Shown piece by piece: positions 35,812 to 44,101 of a stretch of 64,000 nucleotides of DNA. The DNA comes from Clostridium_B lapidicellarium. GTDB lineage: Bacteria > Bacillota > Clostridia > Clostridiales > Clostridiaceae. Location: NCBI RefSeq assembly GCF_041224415.1, contig NZ_JBGFFE010000005.1, positions 62,001 to 126,000 of the forward strand, written 5' to 3'. Numbering within the stretch: position 1 is the stretch's first letter; each line of letters starts with the position of its first letter. Below the pieces are notes generated by a model. The model worked only from the letters and a program-made list of their open reading frames with translations, did not search any database and was not told the origin of the DNA. A program made the position numbers and the translations under genes.

Positions 35812-37075
35812 CGGTATCCTCCTTGTTTGAATTTTGATTGTATGCGGACCCGGCATCCGCAAGTTTTACCACGTTTCCGTTCAGGACGTGGATATTGCCG
35901 CCTTCCTCGTCGGAAAGGAGATCCATGTTCTCAAGTTCCCGCACATCGTTCACGGAAAAAATTCCGTTCTGAATGCCGGTCGAATAACCGTTCATGCGGC
36001 TCTGATAGTCTCCCCGCAGGAGCCCGTCTACATTAAAGCGGATGAAGTAGCTTTTCTTTTCCTCCGGAGAGAGGAGCGAGCGCTGCATGGATTGTTCCCA
36101 GCGCACAAGCCACGGCTCCAGCGTATAAGTGACAAATTCCAAGCTTTGCTGCTCAATGTTCGAGAAGGTCGCGTGTTCGAGGTCGCCGATCATGTGTGGC
36201 GGGATGCGGAAAATCCTCGCAATTTCGTCCAGCTGGAACTTGCGCGTTTCAAGGAACTGCGCCTGCTCCGGACTGATGGAAATCGGCGTATAGGTCATGC
36301 CTTCTTCCAAAATGGCGACCTTGTTGGAATTGGAACTCCCGCCGAATCCGGCCTCCCATGAGTTCCTTATTTTCTCCGGGTCTTTCACGACGCCCGGCAT
36401 TGACAGAATGCCGGATGGATTTGCACCGTTCTTAAAGAAAGCCGCGCCGTATTCCTCGGTCGCCATTGCCATGCCGATGGAATTCTTCGCCATCGCGATC
36501 GGCGAATAGCCGACCAGACCGTCAAAGCCGAGGCCTGGGATATGCAGCACATCATTTGGCATAAGCCGTACGGTTCCTGCCTTCATCGTCGGAGCATCGG
36601 ATGTGCTCATCTGATACTCGTAGTACAGATGTCCATTTTCGTCCCGGTCGACGCGCATCCGGTTTGCCATGAGAGGATAAAGTGCCGTGACCTCGCCGCG
36701 TCCGTTTCTTATGATCTGTGCGTAAGCGTTGCCCCAAAGCAGAAGGTGCGTCATAAGCGTTTCCCGGAAGATGAACGAAGTCATTTCCGGGTTTGGTTCG
36801 TCATGAAGCAGCGGATACAGTGGGTGGTCGACAGCCTTTTCCTTGCTGTTTTTGTCTGTATAGCGGTAAAGGTGCAGCGGAAGGCTCGCAATGGCTTCCG
36901 AAAGGACGCGGACGCAGGCGTATACTGCTGAAATCTGCATGGCGGAGCGCTCCGTCACCGCTTTGCCGGAAGAACTGTTTCCGAAGTAATAGCGGTAGCC
37001 GCTGCCGTTCGTTGAATCCTTAGGCCGGTGTTCTGGTTTATCCCGTGACCGGAAAAGGCCGCTGAAGATACTCAT
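35771..37075 (-). CDS. Phage portal protein, HK97 family
   Basis: 434 residues. The sequences ISAVYACVRVLSEAIASLPLHLY near residue 50 and ARIFRIPPHMIGDLEHATFSNIEQQ near 290 are hallmarks of the HK97-type portal, the dodecameric DNA channel at one capsid vertex. It lies upstream of the protease gene as usual, but is separated from the terminase by an inserted toxin-antitoxin pair. Confidence 0.93.
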   Translation of the reverse strand: MSIFSGLFRSRDKPEHRPKDSTNGSGYRYYFGNSSSGKAVTERSAMQISAVYACVRVLSEAIASLPLHLYRYTDKNSKEKAVDHPLYPLLHDEPNPEMTSFIFRETLMTHLLLWGNAYAQIIRNGRGEVTALYPLMANRMRVDRDENGHLYYEYQMSTSDAPTMKAGTVRLMPNDVLHIPGLGFDGLVGYSPIAMAKNSIGMAMATEEYGAAFFKNGANPSGILSMPGVVKDPEKIRNSWEAGFGGSSNSNKVAILEEGMTYTPISISPEQAQFLETRKFQLDEIARIFRIPPHMIGDLEHATFSNIEQQSLEFVTYTLEPWLVRWEQSMQRSLLSPEEKKSYFIRFNVDGLLRGDYQSRMNGYSTGIQNGIFSVNDVRELENMDLLSDEEGGNIHVLNGNVVKLADAGSAYNQNSNKEDTDGKDKQVLEMGKK

Positions 37076-37107
37076 ATATAAATCACATCCTTTCTAAAAA
37101 AGGGCGT

Positions 37108-37139
37108 AAGAAAAGCACCTACCTTTCGATAGATGCTTT
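37108..37139 (-). terminator. Terminator after the toxin-antitoxin pair
   Basis: A 9-bp stem with one mismatch (AAGCATCTA with TAGGTGCTT on the minus strand), 8-nt loop, followed by TTTT. It separates the toxin gene from the portal gene. Confidence 0.6.
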
Positions 37140-37145
37140 CAGCAA

Positions 37146-37475
37146 TTAATATTTTATTGTTTCACGGAGCTGCTTTCTGATATCCTGTACGCCATACATG
37201 ATGCGGACAATATATACCATTTTATCCGTTTCTTTTGGCAGATAGAAAACCAGATAATTGTCTACAGGAAAGAAACGCAGCCCCATACTGTGCCAAGGTT
37301 CATCCTCGTATAATCGGTAACGCAGAGGCATTTCACTCAAACTCTTTATATGCTGCAAAATCCGTCCTGCCTGCTTTACCGCTGTATCCGGAACACAGAG
37401 CCCGTCTGCAATATATTCATAAATGCTTCTTAAATCCTGGCGCGCTTTTTCGGAATATGCAACTTCCCAGCTCAT
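37146..37475 (-). CDS. RelE/ParE-superfamily toxin
   Basis: 109 residues of the RelE/ParE fold: EVAYSEKARQDLRSIYEYIA at the N-terminus, PLRYRLYEDEPW in the middle and YIVRIMYGVQDI near the end. Members are either ribosome-dependent mRNA endonucleases or gyrase poisons; this one resembles the ParE-like YafQ/RelE group, but the target cannot be assigned. It overlaps the upstream antitoxin gene by four bases. The pair sits between the terminase and portal genes as a moron in the head module. Confidence 0.82.
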   Translation of the reverse strand: MSWEVAYSEKARQDLRSIYEYIADGLCVPDTAVKQAGRILQHIKSLSEMPLRYRLYEDEPWHSMGLRFFPVDNYLVFYLPKETDKMVYIVRIMYGVQDIRKQLRETIKY

Positions 37476-37777
37476 ACTCCAAAGTCCCGCTTCATCTCTT
37501 TTTCAACGGTATCTGACGAATAAACCTTGCCTGCCTTTATATCGTCCATACCTTTGTTCATTTCAGTATCAAATTGTTTTTTGGTAAGGGCACCAAAGGC
37601 AATCGGAGCATTTGCAGGCAGCTTCATTTCAAATGGAATACCGCGCTGCAGTACGACTTGTCTTAAAAACATTCCTACAGCATTGGACATCGGAATGCCG
37701 AGCTGATTGAGTACTTCTTCGGCTTGCTTTTTGATTTCTGGCTCTACACGGGCGAAAACATTAGAAGTTCGTGCCAT
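37472..37777 (-). CDS. RelB/DinJ-family antitoxin
   Basis: 101 residues beginning with the ribbon-helix-helix opening TSNVFARVEPEIKKQAEEVL, followed by IPMSNAVGMFLRQVV, the standard RelB/DinJ pattern. The C-terminal 40 residues should wrap and neutralise the toxin encoded next. The RHH domain normally represses the pair's own promoter; the AT-rich region 37778-37850 upstream would hold it. Confidence 0.85.
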   Translation of the reverse strand: MARTSNVFARVEPEIKKQAEEVLNQLGIPMSNAVGMFLRQVVLQRGIPFEMKLPANAPIAFGALTKKQFDTEMNKGMDDIKAGKVYSSDTVEKEMKRDFGV

Positions 37778-37860
37778 ACAAATCCCATCCTTTCACGGAT
37801 AGCATAACACAAGTTGGCTGCAATATGCAAGCTAACAGCAAGCAAAAATGAAAATATTAT

Positions 37861-39468
37861 TTACAGAAATAAAATGCCTCTGTCATCGTAAACAGAAGCG
37901 CCGTTGTCGTTGCCGCAGCGAATGGCACGGTCAAGCGCCATGATCATTGCAATCGCACCATCGATTTTTTCTGTACTTTTTTCCTTGTCCGCCTTGATGT
38001 TTCCGGCAGGGTCGGTGCGGATGAAGATGTTGTCTATCATCCAGCGGAGCACCGGGTGGCCGCCGTGTGCGATGCGTTTTTCCAGCGTGAGATTCATGAG
38101 TTCCTTCGTGGGCGGCGACATATCCTTGAAGCCCTGCCCGAACGGAACGACCGTGAAACCCATGCCTTCGAGGTTCTGCACCATTTGCACAGCTCCCCAG
38201 CGGTCAAAAGCAATCTCACGGATGTTGAAGCGCTCACCGAGACGCTCGATGAACTTTTCAATATAGCCGTAGTGTATCACATTTCCTTCCGTAGTTTCGA
38301 GATACCCTTGCTTTTTCCAGATGTCATAGGGCACGTGGTCGCGCCGGACACGGAGGTCGAGCATTTCTTCCGGCACCCAGAAGTACGGGAGAACCACATA
38401 TTTGCCGTCCTCGTCTTTGGGAGGGAAAAGCAGAACGAATGCCGTGATGTCGGTCGTGGATGAGAGGTCGAGACCGCCGTAGCAGACGCGGTTTTCCAGT
38501 TCCTCTTCGTTTACAGGGAACGCACAGGTGTCCCATTTATCCATCGGCATCCAGCGGACGGCCTGCTTAACCCATTGATTTAAGCGGAGCTGCCGGAAGG
38601 AGTTCTCCTCGCTGGGATTTTGCTTCGCCGATTCACAGGCTGCTTCGACTTTATCGATGCCGACTGTAATGCCGAGCGACGGATTTGCTTTCTTCCAGAT
38701 CTTCGGGTCTGTCCAGTCGTCCGTTTCAGCGGCACCGTAGATGACCGGGTAGAAGGTCGGGTCAACCTTCCTGCCGTCAAGGATATCCTGCGCCTTCTGA
38801 TGGACCTCGTAGCAGATCGTGTTTGTGTCATTACCGGCTGTCGTGATGAGAAAATATAAAGGCTGCATTCTGGCGTCGCCGGAACCTTTTGTCATGACAT
38901 CGAAGAGCTTCCGATTCGGCTGTGTGTGCAGTTCATCGAAGACGACGCCGTGGACGTTGAAACCGTGCTTTGAATATGCTTCGGCGGAGAGCACCTGATA
39001 GAAACTGTTCGTAGGTTGGTAGATAATCCGCTTTTGAGAAGCAAGAATTTTGATGCGCCGGTCGAGCGCCGGACACATTCGGACCATGTCGGCGGCGACG
39101 TCGAACACGATGGCTGCCTGCTGGCGGTCAGCGGCACAGCCGTAGACCTCAGCGCGTTCCTCTCCGTCGCCGCAGCAGAGGAGCAGCGCGACCGCAGCGG
39201 CAAGCTCAGACTTTCCCATCTTCTTCGGGATTTCGATATAGGCCGTGTTAAACTGCCGGTAACCGTTCGGCTTCAGAATGCCGAAGAGGTCACGAATAAT
39301 CTGCTCCTGCCAGTCAATGAGCTCGAAAGGCTTTCCTGCCCATGTGCCCTTGGTATGGCAGAGCTGCTCGATGAACGTCACGGCGTAGTCCGCCATAACC
39401 TTGTTGTAGGCGGAACCTTCTGCCATGAAGCGGGTTGGCTTGTAATGTTTCAATTTCCTCATTGCCAC
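37861..39468 (-). CDS. Terminase large subunit
   Basis: 535 residues. The ATPase domain has a Walker A-like PKKMGKSELA near residue 80 and Walker B GVVFDELHTQ near 175. The RNase H-like nuclease begins at YGGLDLSSTTDITAF near 310. This is the packaging motor of HK97-like (often cos) phages. The GTG start at 39468 has AAAGGAGG eight bases upstream. The small subunit and HNH genes lie upstream but are separated from it by the ParB-methylase gene and several small genes. Confidence 0.93.
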   Translation of the reverse strand: MAMRKLKHYKPTRFMAEGSAYNKVMADYAVTFIEQLCHTKGTWAGKPFELIDWQEQIIRDLFGILKPNGYRQFNTAYIEIPKKMGKSELAAAVALLLCCGDGEERAEVYGCAADRQQAAIVFDVAADMVRMCPALDRRIKILASQKRIIYQPTNSFYQVLSAEAYSKHGFNVHGVVFDELHTQPNRKLFDVMTKGSGDARMQPLYFLITTAGNDTNTICYEVHQKAQDILDGRKVDPTFYPVIYGAAETDDWTDPKIWKKANPSLGITVGIDKVEAACESAKQNPSEENSFRQLRLNQWVKQAVRWMPMDKWDTCAFPVNEEELENRVCYGGLDLSSTTDITAFVLLFPPKDEDGKYVVLPYFWVPEEMLDLRVRRDHVPYDIWKKQGYLETTEGNVIHYGYIEKFIERLGERFNIREIAFDRWGAVQMVQNLEGMGFTVVPFGQGFKDMSPPTKELMNLTLEKRIAHGGHPVLRWMIDNIFIRTDPAGNIKADKEKSTEKIDGAIAMIMALDRAIRCGNDNGASVYDDRGILFL

Positions 39469-39489
39469 GGCGGCATCCTCCTTTCAAGG

Positions 39490-39528
39490 CAAAATAAAAG
39501 GCCGCCTGTCGATATATTCGACTGGCGA
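39490..39528 (-). terminator. Probable terminator upstream of the terminase gene
   Basis: Minus strand GCCAGTCGA with TCGACAGGC (one mismatch) around ATATA, then CCTTTTATTTT. It lies about 20-60 bases upstream of the terminase start codon. Confidence 0.55.
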
Positions 39529-39600
39529 TACTCACAAATCTATGTTGGTACGAGAGAAAGAGCCGTACGGCTTCTTCTTTCGGAATATTTCTATTCATGT

Positions 39601-39828
39601 TCAGTTATATTTCTTTACCAAAATCGCATAGGCAAGCTGCGCGGCTTCCGTTTCCGGTTCCATATCCCAACCCCGGTCGTAGTTGGCAATGACCGCGCCG
39701 TTTTTTTTCAGCATGAGCTTCGAGATTCTGCCTTCGTTTTCAATTCCGTACTGGCTGCCCTGCTCGTAGTGCTTGACCCAGTAGTGAATGATGTGATTTC
39801 CGATTTTTAGGCTTCCTTTGCTCCACAT
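39601..39828 (-). CDS. Small conserved phage protein (DUF7678-like)
   Basis: 75 residues, MWSKGSLKIG at the start and NYDRGWDMEP near residue 50. This composition recurs in clostridial prophages between the terminase and replication regions. Function unknown. GGAGGG stands before the start, and a phage promoter-like box (39873-39905) lies about 45 bases further upstream. Confidence 0.7.
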   Translation of the reverse strand: MWSKGSLKIGNHIIHYWVKHYEQGSQYGIENEGRISKLMLKKNGAVIANYDRGWDMEPETEAAQLAYAILVKKYN

Positions 39829-39872
39829 GGTCTTTTCCCTCCGTTTTATTCAGATGTGTTTTCCTTTTTGCA

Positions 39873-39905
39873 TATACATATATCACTCTGAAGGGAACGA
39901 ATAGC
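39873..39905 (-). promoter_or_regulatory. Phage promoter-like box, copy 2
   Basis: Minus strand TTGCTA, then TCAGAGTGATATATG. The same CAGAGTGATAnAT core and spacing occur in copies 1 and 3. It lies upstream of the small gene at 39601-39828. Confidence 0.5.
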
Positions 39906-39969
39906 AAGTGGATTCCGGAGAATTCTATGCGAGAAGTCAAGCCTTTTAGGAACGGTAAAATTGTGTAGT

Positions 39970-40146
39970 TTACGCTTCGCTTGTGAGAATGAAATGCACA
40001 TATTCCTTGCGGTGTTCCTCAAGGAAAAACACCAGCTCATAGAAATCACGTTTGTAGGCAAGGCGCTGGACGGCGTTTACGTCGAACATATTTGTAAGGC
40101 CGGTGTTCTGAATCGCGAGAATCTGTTCCTTAATTTTCTCAGTCAT
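39970..40146 (-). CDS. Small phage protein, DUF5049-like
   Basis: 58 residues, read directly from the minus strand. It starts MTEKIKEQILAIQNTG, continues TNMFDVNAVQ, and ends near FFLEEHRKEYVHF. This is the pattern of the DUF5049 family found in Firmicute prophages next to DUF4314. The gene starts inside the end of the DUF4314 gene (eight-base overlap), so translation is coupled. Function unknown. Confidence 0.72.
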   Translation of the reverse strand: MTEKIKEQILAIQNTGLTNMFDVNAVQRLAYKRDFYELVFFLEEHRKEYVHFILTSEA

Positions 40147-40372
40147 CGGAATCCACCACCTTCCGCACGATGTCGATGCCGTAAATTACATTGAGGCTGG
40201 AGCCATTATCCCAGTTTACGAGAAGGGAGCCGGTGTCGTCGACTCCAGTGACTATTCCTCTGATGCCGATGGGCGGTGCCTGAGCATCGTCCATCCGAAG
40301 GAGTTCCACGCGGCATCCCACTGGAAACTGCCGCTTCACCTTTTCAGCCGTTTCTTTATTCGGAAATTTCAT
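40139..40372 (-). CDS. DUF4314 phage protein
   Basis: 77 residues with FPVGCRVELLRMDDAQAPP, then GIVTGVDDTGSLLVNWDNGSS, the SH3-like DUF4314 pattern. A common small protein of clostridial prophages, function unknown. Overlaps both neighbours. Confidence 0.8.
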   Translation of the reverse strand: MKFPNKETAEKVKRQFPVGCRVELLRMDDAQAPPIGIRGIVTGVDDTGSLLVNWDNGSSLNVIYGIDIVRKVVDSDD

Positions 40373-41066
40373 CGTCAGTGGCCTCTTTTTTCGCCCCGTT
40401 CCTGAAACTCGAATTTCCTGTCAGGTTCTTCAGCAGAATCTTTCTCTCCTGCTTGTATTCTGGTCCTATGAATCCGAGCCGCAGAAGGAAGCAGCGGAAT
40501 GCGTATTTCTCATTGTCGGCCGGGTGCTCGGTACTGCTTACCCGTTTTTGGTCTTTCGAGAGTTTGCAGAGGGCGGCAATGAAATGAGTGTATGCTTTGG
40601 ATGCATCCGATCCCGGCATTTCCGGAAACCATGGGAATGAAACTTTATTCTCACCGATTTCAATCGGCATGTCGTCAATTCCAAGTGCCTTCTTGATAAG
40701 CGCACCTTTCGCCTTGAGCAGGTTCGTCAGGTTGCCGGTTGAGACCGCCGCCAGTGGAACCGAAATCGTAAGGCCCATGTTTTCGCCCTGTCCGGCGCCA
40801 TCCGCCGTTTCAGACTCTTCTCCGGACGTTTCCCCAACTTTGGCAGTGAAGCCGCGCTTGTCAAGCTCTTTGATAAGGTCCTCGGTTCCTTTGCTGTCTG
40901 TTCTGTTGCCGAACTCCAGTGTTCCGTTCCGGTCGACTGTGAAGCAGCCGACTTTGTAGGCCGCTGTCGGCATACCGAGGTATTCTGCCTTTCCTTCTGT
41001 GATTGCTGCGATGGCATTGACTAAGGACTTCCTGTCTTTTCCTGTTACGTTGTAATCTATTTTCAT
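40356..41066 (-). CDS. Phage protein often annotated as virulence-related
   Basis: About 236 residues. The N-terminal part (MKIDYNVTGKDRKSLVNAI) and the C-terminal LRLGFIGPEYKQERKILLKN are conserved in clostridial and streptococcal prophages, where the protein carries the uninformative label virulence-related. The central region is acidic and of low complexity. The start ATG 41066 follows AAGGAGG; a phage promoter-like box lies directly upstream. No molecular function is assigned. Confidence 0.7.
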   Translation of the reverse strand: MKIDYNVTGKDRKSLVNAIAAITEGKAEYLGMPTAAYKVGCFTVDRNGTLEFGNRTDSKGTEDLIKELDKRGFTAKVGETSGEESETADGAGQGENMGLTISVPLAAVSTGNLTNLLKAKGALIKKALGIDDMPIEIGENKVSFPWFPEMPGSDASKAYTHFIAALCKLSKDQKRVSSTEHPADNEKYAFRCFLLRLGFIGPEYKQERKILLKNLTGNSSFRNGAKKEATDDEISE

Positions 41067-41094
41067 TGGTATTTGCCTCCTTCGTTTTGGTATG

Positions 41095-41127
41095 TACATC
41101 TATCACTCAGAAGGCCTTATTTATCAA
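41095..41127 (-). promoter_or_regulatory. Phage promoter-like box, copy 3
   Basis: Minus strand TTGATA (41127-41122), 17-bp spacer, GATAGA (41104-41099) within TGAGTGATAGATG. It shares an extended sequence with copies 1 and 2, including the GCTTGATA segment with copy 1. Confidence 0.55.
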
Positions 41128-41187
41128 GCAATTTGGGAAATTTTGTGCTGTAGAATATCGCCGAATTATCGGGATGAAATTTGTGTG

Positions 41188-42444
41188 CTATACACTCTCG
41201 ATTTCAACGTCTTTTACGAGGTTGGAATAGGGAATCTTCTCGCCATTTCTTTCTACATGCACATCCCATGCATCATTCGTATCCTCTACATACCGGCGGA
41301 GGATAACGGAGGCATACTTCGGGTCAAGTTCCATCATGTAACAAATCCGATTTAACTTTTCACAGGCCATGAGCGTGGAACCGGAACCGCCGAAAGTATC
41401 GAGGATGACAGCGTTCTCCTGGCTGGAATTCTGGATCGGATAGCCAAGGAGGTCGAGCGGTTTGGAAGTCGGGTGATCTTTATTTCGTTTTGGTTTATCG
41501 TAATTCCAGATGGTCGTCTGCTTCCTGTCAGCGTACCACGGGTGTTTTCCATTCTGCAGAAAGCCATACAAAATCGGCTCGTGCTGCCATTGATAGTCGG
41601 AGCGGCCGAGTACGAGACTGTTCTTTACCCAGATGCAGACACCCGCGAGATGAAAGCCTGCGTCGATGAAGGCCTTCCGGAAGTTCAGGTCTTCCGTGTC
41701 CGCATGGAACACATAAGCCGCGCCGCCTTTTTCGAGATGGTCAGCCATGTTCTTGAAAGAAGAGAGTAGAAAGTTATAAAATTCCTCGCCCTTCAGGCTG
41801 TCGTTTTCTATCGTGAGGCCGTCCGAGGCTTTGAAGGAAACTCCGTAAGGCGGGTCGGTTACGATGAGGTTGGCCCTCTTGTTGCCCATGAGCGTGTTCA
41901 CGTCATCCGCCGAAGTAGCATCACCACACATGAGGTGATGTTTTCCAACTGTCCAGATGTCGCCGCGTTCCACAAATGACGCTTTCTCAAGTGCAGCGGA
42001 AAGATTGAAGTCATCGTCCTCGACGTTTTTTCCGGAGTCGTCGTTCATCAGCTTTTCGAGCTCATCGCTGTCGAAACCGAGAAGTGAAATGTCAAAGGAC
42101 TCATCCTGCAGGTCGGACAGTTCAACGGAGAGCATCTCTTCGTCCCATCCGGCGCCCAGTGCGAGCTGGTTATCCGCGAGGATATAGGCCCGTTTCTGAG
42201 CATCCGTCAGGTTTTCGGCAAAGACACAGGGAACGGTGGTATAGCCTTCCTCACGTGCCGCCTGCACTCTGCCGTGGCCGACCAAGATGTTGTATTTGCT
42301 GTCGATGACGGCGGGAGAGACAAAACCGAACTCCCGAAGGCTGGCTCTCAGCTGCGCAATCTGTTCTTTTGAATGCGTCCTCGCATTCCGGGCATAGGGC
42401 ACCAGTTTATCGATCGGTACCTGCTCAAATTTGGTTGTATCCAT
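41188..42444 (-). CDS. ParB-nuclease-like/DNA methyltransferase fusion
   Basis: 418 residues. The N-terminal ParB/Srx-like domain has PYARNARTHS and VGHGRVQAAREEG (about 12-75). A beta-class DNA methyltransferase follows, with catalytic DPPYGV near residue 195 and the SAM-binding DTFGGSGST near 370; motif IV precedes motif I, as expected for the beta class. Such fusions are common next to terminase small subunit genes in Firmicute prophages. Their modification may protect phage DNA or time packaging, but the target sequence is unknown. No cognate restriction enzyme is adjacent. Confidence 0.88.
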   Translation of the reverse strand: MDTTKFEQVPIDKLVPYARNARTHSKEQIAQLRASLREFGFVSPAVIDSKYNILVGHGRVQAAREEGYTTVPCVFAENLTDAQKRAYILADNQLALGAGWDEEMLSVELSDLQDESFDISLLGFDSDELEKLMNDDSGKNVEDDDFNLSAALEKASFVERGDIWTVGKHHLMCGDATSADDVNTLMGNKRANLIVTDPPYGVSFKASDGLTIENDSLKGEEFYNFLLSSFKNMADHLEKGGAAYVFHADTEDLNFRKAFIDAGFHLAGVCIWVKNSLVLGRSDYQWQHEPILYGFLQNGKHPWYADRKQTTIWNYDKPKRNKDHPTSKPLDLLGYPIQNSSQENAVILDTFGGSGSTLMACEKLNRICYMMELDPKYASVILRRYVEDTNDAWDVHVERNGEKIPYSNLVKDVEIESV

Positions 42445-43005
42445 TTATATTCCCTTTCTGGCGCGGAGCAGCCGTTCCATGACGTCATCCTGCGGATTGA
42501 GGCCGCCGTATTCTGTTGAGCAGTTCTCCTTCACAATCTGGAAGATTTCATCCCATAGGCGGTTGGCCTGATTCATGTAGTTGATGCCGATGTTAATGAA
42601 GGGAGAAGGGATCGGCTTGCCAGTCGTCGGATGCTTTGAAAGATATCCGAGCTTCGTTGTTATCTCTTCACACTGAATCCATCTTGCGGAGCACATAGCG
42701 TAGCGTTCCAAGAGCTGCGGCGAAACCTTCTGCGCGACACCGATTCTCTGGAGCCATTCCCAGGTTTCCCGGTAGATTTCACCGGCTTCGAGCGTCGAGC
42801 CGTCATGCTGCTTGGCAGAAAGAAAGTCATGCGGTGCTGGCATGTCGGCACCTTCCATCTCCGGGATATCCAGCACCTCAAGCGGTCTGCCGCCCGGATT
42901 TCCGTTCGCGGCTTTCTCGGATACTGCAGATTTTTTGCGTCCAGCACCCGAACGTCTGCCGCCGCGGCCGCCGGTATTATTCGATTTTGTTGGTATTTTT
43001 CTCAC
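42445..43005 (-). CDS. Terminase small subunit, P27 family
   Basis: 186 residues. A basic Gly-rich N-terminus (GGRGGRRSGAGRKK) precedes the helical core with LERYAMCSARW and GINYMNQANRLWDE, the P27-type small terminase pattern. It should recognise the packaging site and load the large subunit. Start GTG; the stop is immediately before the ParB-methylase start. An HNH gene lies just upstream, as in many cos-packaging phages. Confidence 0.85.
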   Translation of the reverse strand: MRKIPTKSNNTGGRGGRRSGAGRKKSAVSEKAANGNPGGRPLEVLDIPEMEGADMPAPHDFLSAKQHDGSTLEAGEIYRETWEWLQRIGVAQKVSPQLLERYAMCSARWIQCEEITTKLGYLSKHPTTGKPIPSPFINIGINYMNQANRLWDEIFQIVKENCSTEYGGLNPQDDVMERLLRARKGI

Positions 43006-43114
43006 CGCCTTCTTTTATTACCCTTTTGAATACGCTTTTTTCGCGCGTGTGAGGGGACGGCGCTTTCCGCTGAAGGAGTGTTTCATGATTTTGACCGCCC
43101 CCACCCGCCAAAAA

Positions 43115-43462
43115 TCATCTATCACCACGCTGCTTATGAATCTTCTCGTGGCAGGAGCGGCAAAGGCTCATCAGGTTTGATTCGTCATTTGTACCTCCCT
43201 CGGAGAGAGGAATGATGTGGTGGACCTCCTCGACTGCAACATAGCGTCCTTCCTTCAAACACTGCTCACAGAGCGGATGCTTGCGGACGTAACGGTCACG
43301 GATTTTCTTCCACGCTCTGCCGTAGCGCTTGCTGGTGGAGTAACCTCGGGTAAACTGTTCGTAGTGCCGCCGCACAAGCTTCACGTGTTCTTCGCAGTAG
43401 GTACCGTCAGTTAGACGCGGGCACCCGGGGTAACGGCACGGACGTTTTGGTTTATACGGCAT
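43115..43462 (-). CDS. HNH endonuclease
   Basis: 115 residues. An N-terminal CxxxxC/CxxH-like zinc segment (CRYPGCPR, YCEEH) precedes the HNH core: CEQCLKEG, VHHIIPLSEGG, NLMSLCRSCHEKIH. Stand-alone HNH proteins beside P27/HK97-type terminases are needed for efficient cos cleavage in several phages, and that is the likely role here. Confidence 0.88.
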   Translation of the reverse strand: MPYKPKRPCRYPGCPRLTDGTYCEEHVKLVRRHYEQFTRGYSTSKRYGRAWKKIRDRYVRKHPLCEQCLKEGRYVAVEEVHHIIPLSEGGTNDESNLMSLCRSCHEKIHKQRGDR

Positions 43463-43485
43463 TCATTCACTTCCTCACGGGTATC

Positions 43486-43521
43486 AAAAAAGCCACCGGG
43501 GATTTCTCCTCGATGGCTTTC
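43486..43521 (-). terminator. Terminator between the sigma-like gene and the HNH gene
   Basis: A stem of AAAGCCA with TGGCTTT around an 18-nt internal region containing further pairing, then TTTTTT on the minus strand. It separates the early/replication transcript from the packaging and head genes. Confidence 0.75.
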
Positions 43522-43591
43522 ACCTTTTCAGTTCTCTATGCTATTAGTATAGCACACTCAAACGGGAAAGTCGTCCACGATTTTACTCACT

Positions 43592-44047
43592 TTACTGCTT
43601 TCCGTACAGCAGCAGCGCCAGATGCTTCAGCGCGCGGTTCTTTTTGTTGTAGGCGGAGGAACGCTCTATGCTGAAGTGCTCACAGACTGTGCCAACGGGT
43701 TCATCTGTTCCGTTGGAAAGGTAAAACGCTTTCAGCACATACCGCTCACCCTCGGTCAGATTTTCCCACGCTGGCTGGAACCACGCCATGTACTCCAGCG
43801 CCTGCCAGTACCGCTCTTTCAGCACGTCGATTTCCTCGATGCCGTTTAAAATGCGTTCCTCACAGGCCTGCGGGTTATAGGCGTGCGGCATCCTATCAAA
43901 ACTGGGACTGCGGACGCTTTCTATCTTTTCATGCTCCGCTCGGATGTTGTCGGGCGTGTGTTCCAGAATGAATTGCATGCTGCCGTAGTCCTTGAGGGCA
44001 TCCAAGGCGGCAGCCCTTTTATTCAGGTATTTCCATGCTATCTGCAT
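43592..44047 (-). CDS. Sigma-region-4-like/ArpU-type phage transcription regulator
   Basis: About 151 residues. The C-terminal part, LTEGERYVLKAFYL followed by TVCEHFSIERSSAYNKKNRALKHLA, reads as a sigma-70 region 4-type helix-turn-helix. Proteins like this (DUF1492/ArpU/RinA group) sit at the end of the early region of Firmicute phages and activate the late packaging and head genes. The start ATG 44047 has GGAGG ten bases upstream. A terminator follows, consistent with a switch point; the binding site is not known. Confidence 0.72.
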   Translation of the reverse strand: MQIAWKYLNKRAAALDALKDYGSMQFILEHTPDNIRAEHEKIESVRSPSFDRMPHAYNPQACEERILNGIEEIDVLKERYWQALEYMAWFQPAWENLTEGERYVLKAFYLSNGTDEPVGTVCEHFSIERSSAYNKKNRALKHLALLLYGKQ

Positions 44048-44101
44048 AACCGTACCTCCGTAAAGATGAATTGAAAGTTTCACTCGGATTGGCACGGATT
44101 G

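Noticed and set aside
39314..39598. Minus-strand frame of 94 codons starting MNRNIPKEEAVRLF
   Set aside because: It has no ribosome binding site, runs through a terminator hairpin and then overlaps the terminase start in another frame. The first 40 residues look protein-like, but support is too weak.
39016..39810. A 264-codon plus-strand frame
   Set aside because: Antisense to the terminase large subunit and the small 39601 gene; composition follows the shadow of those genes.
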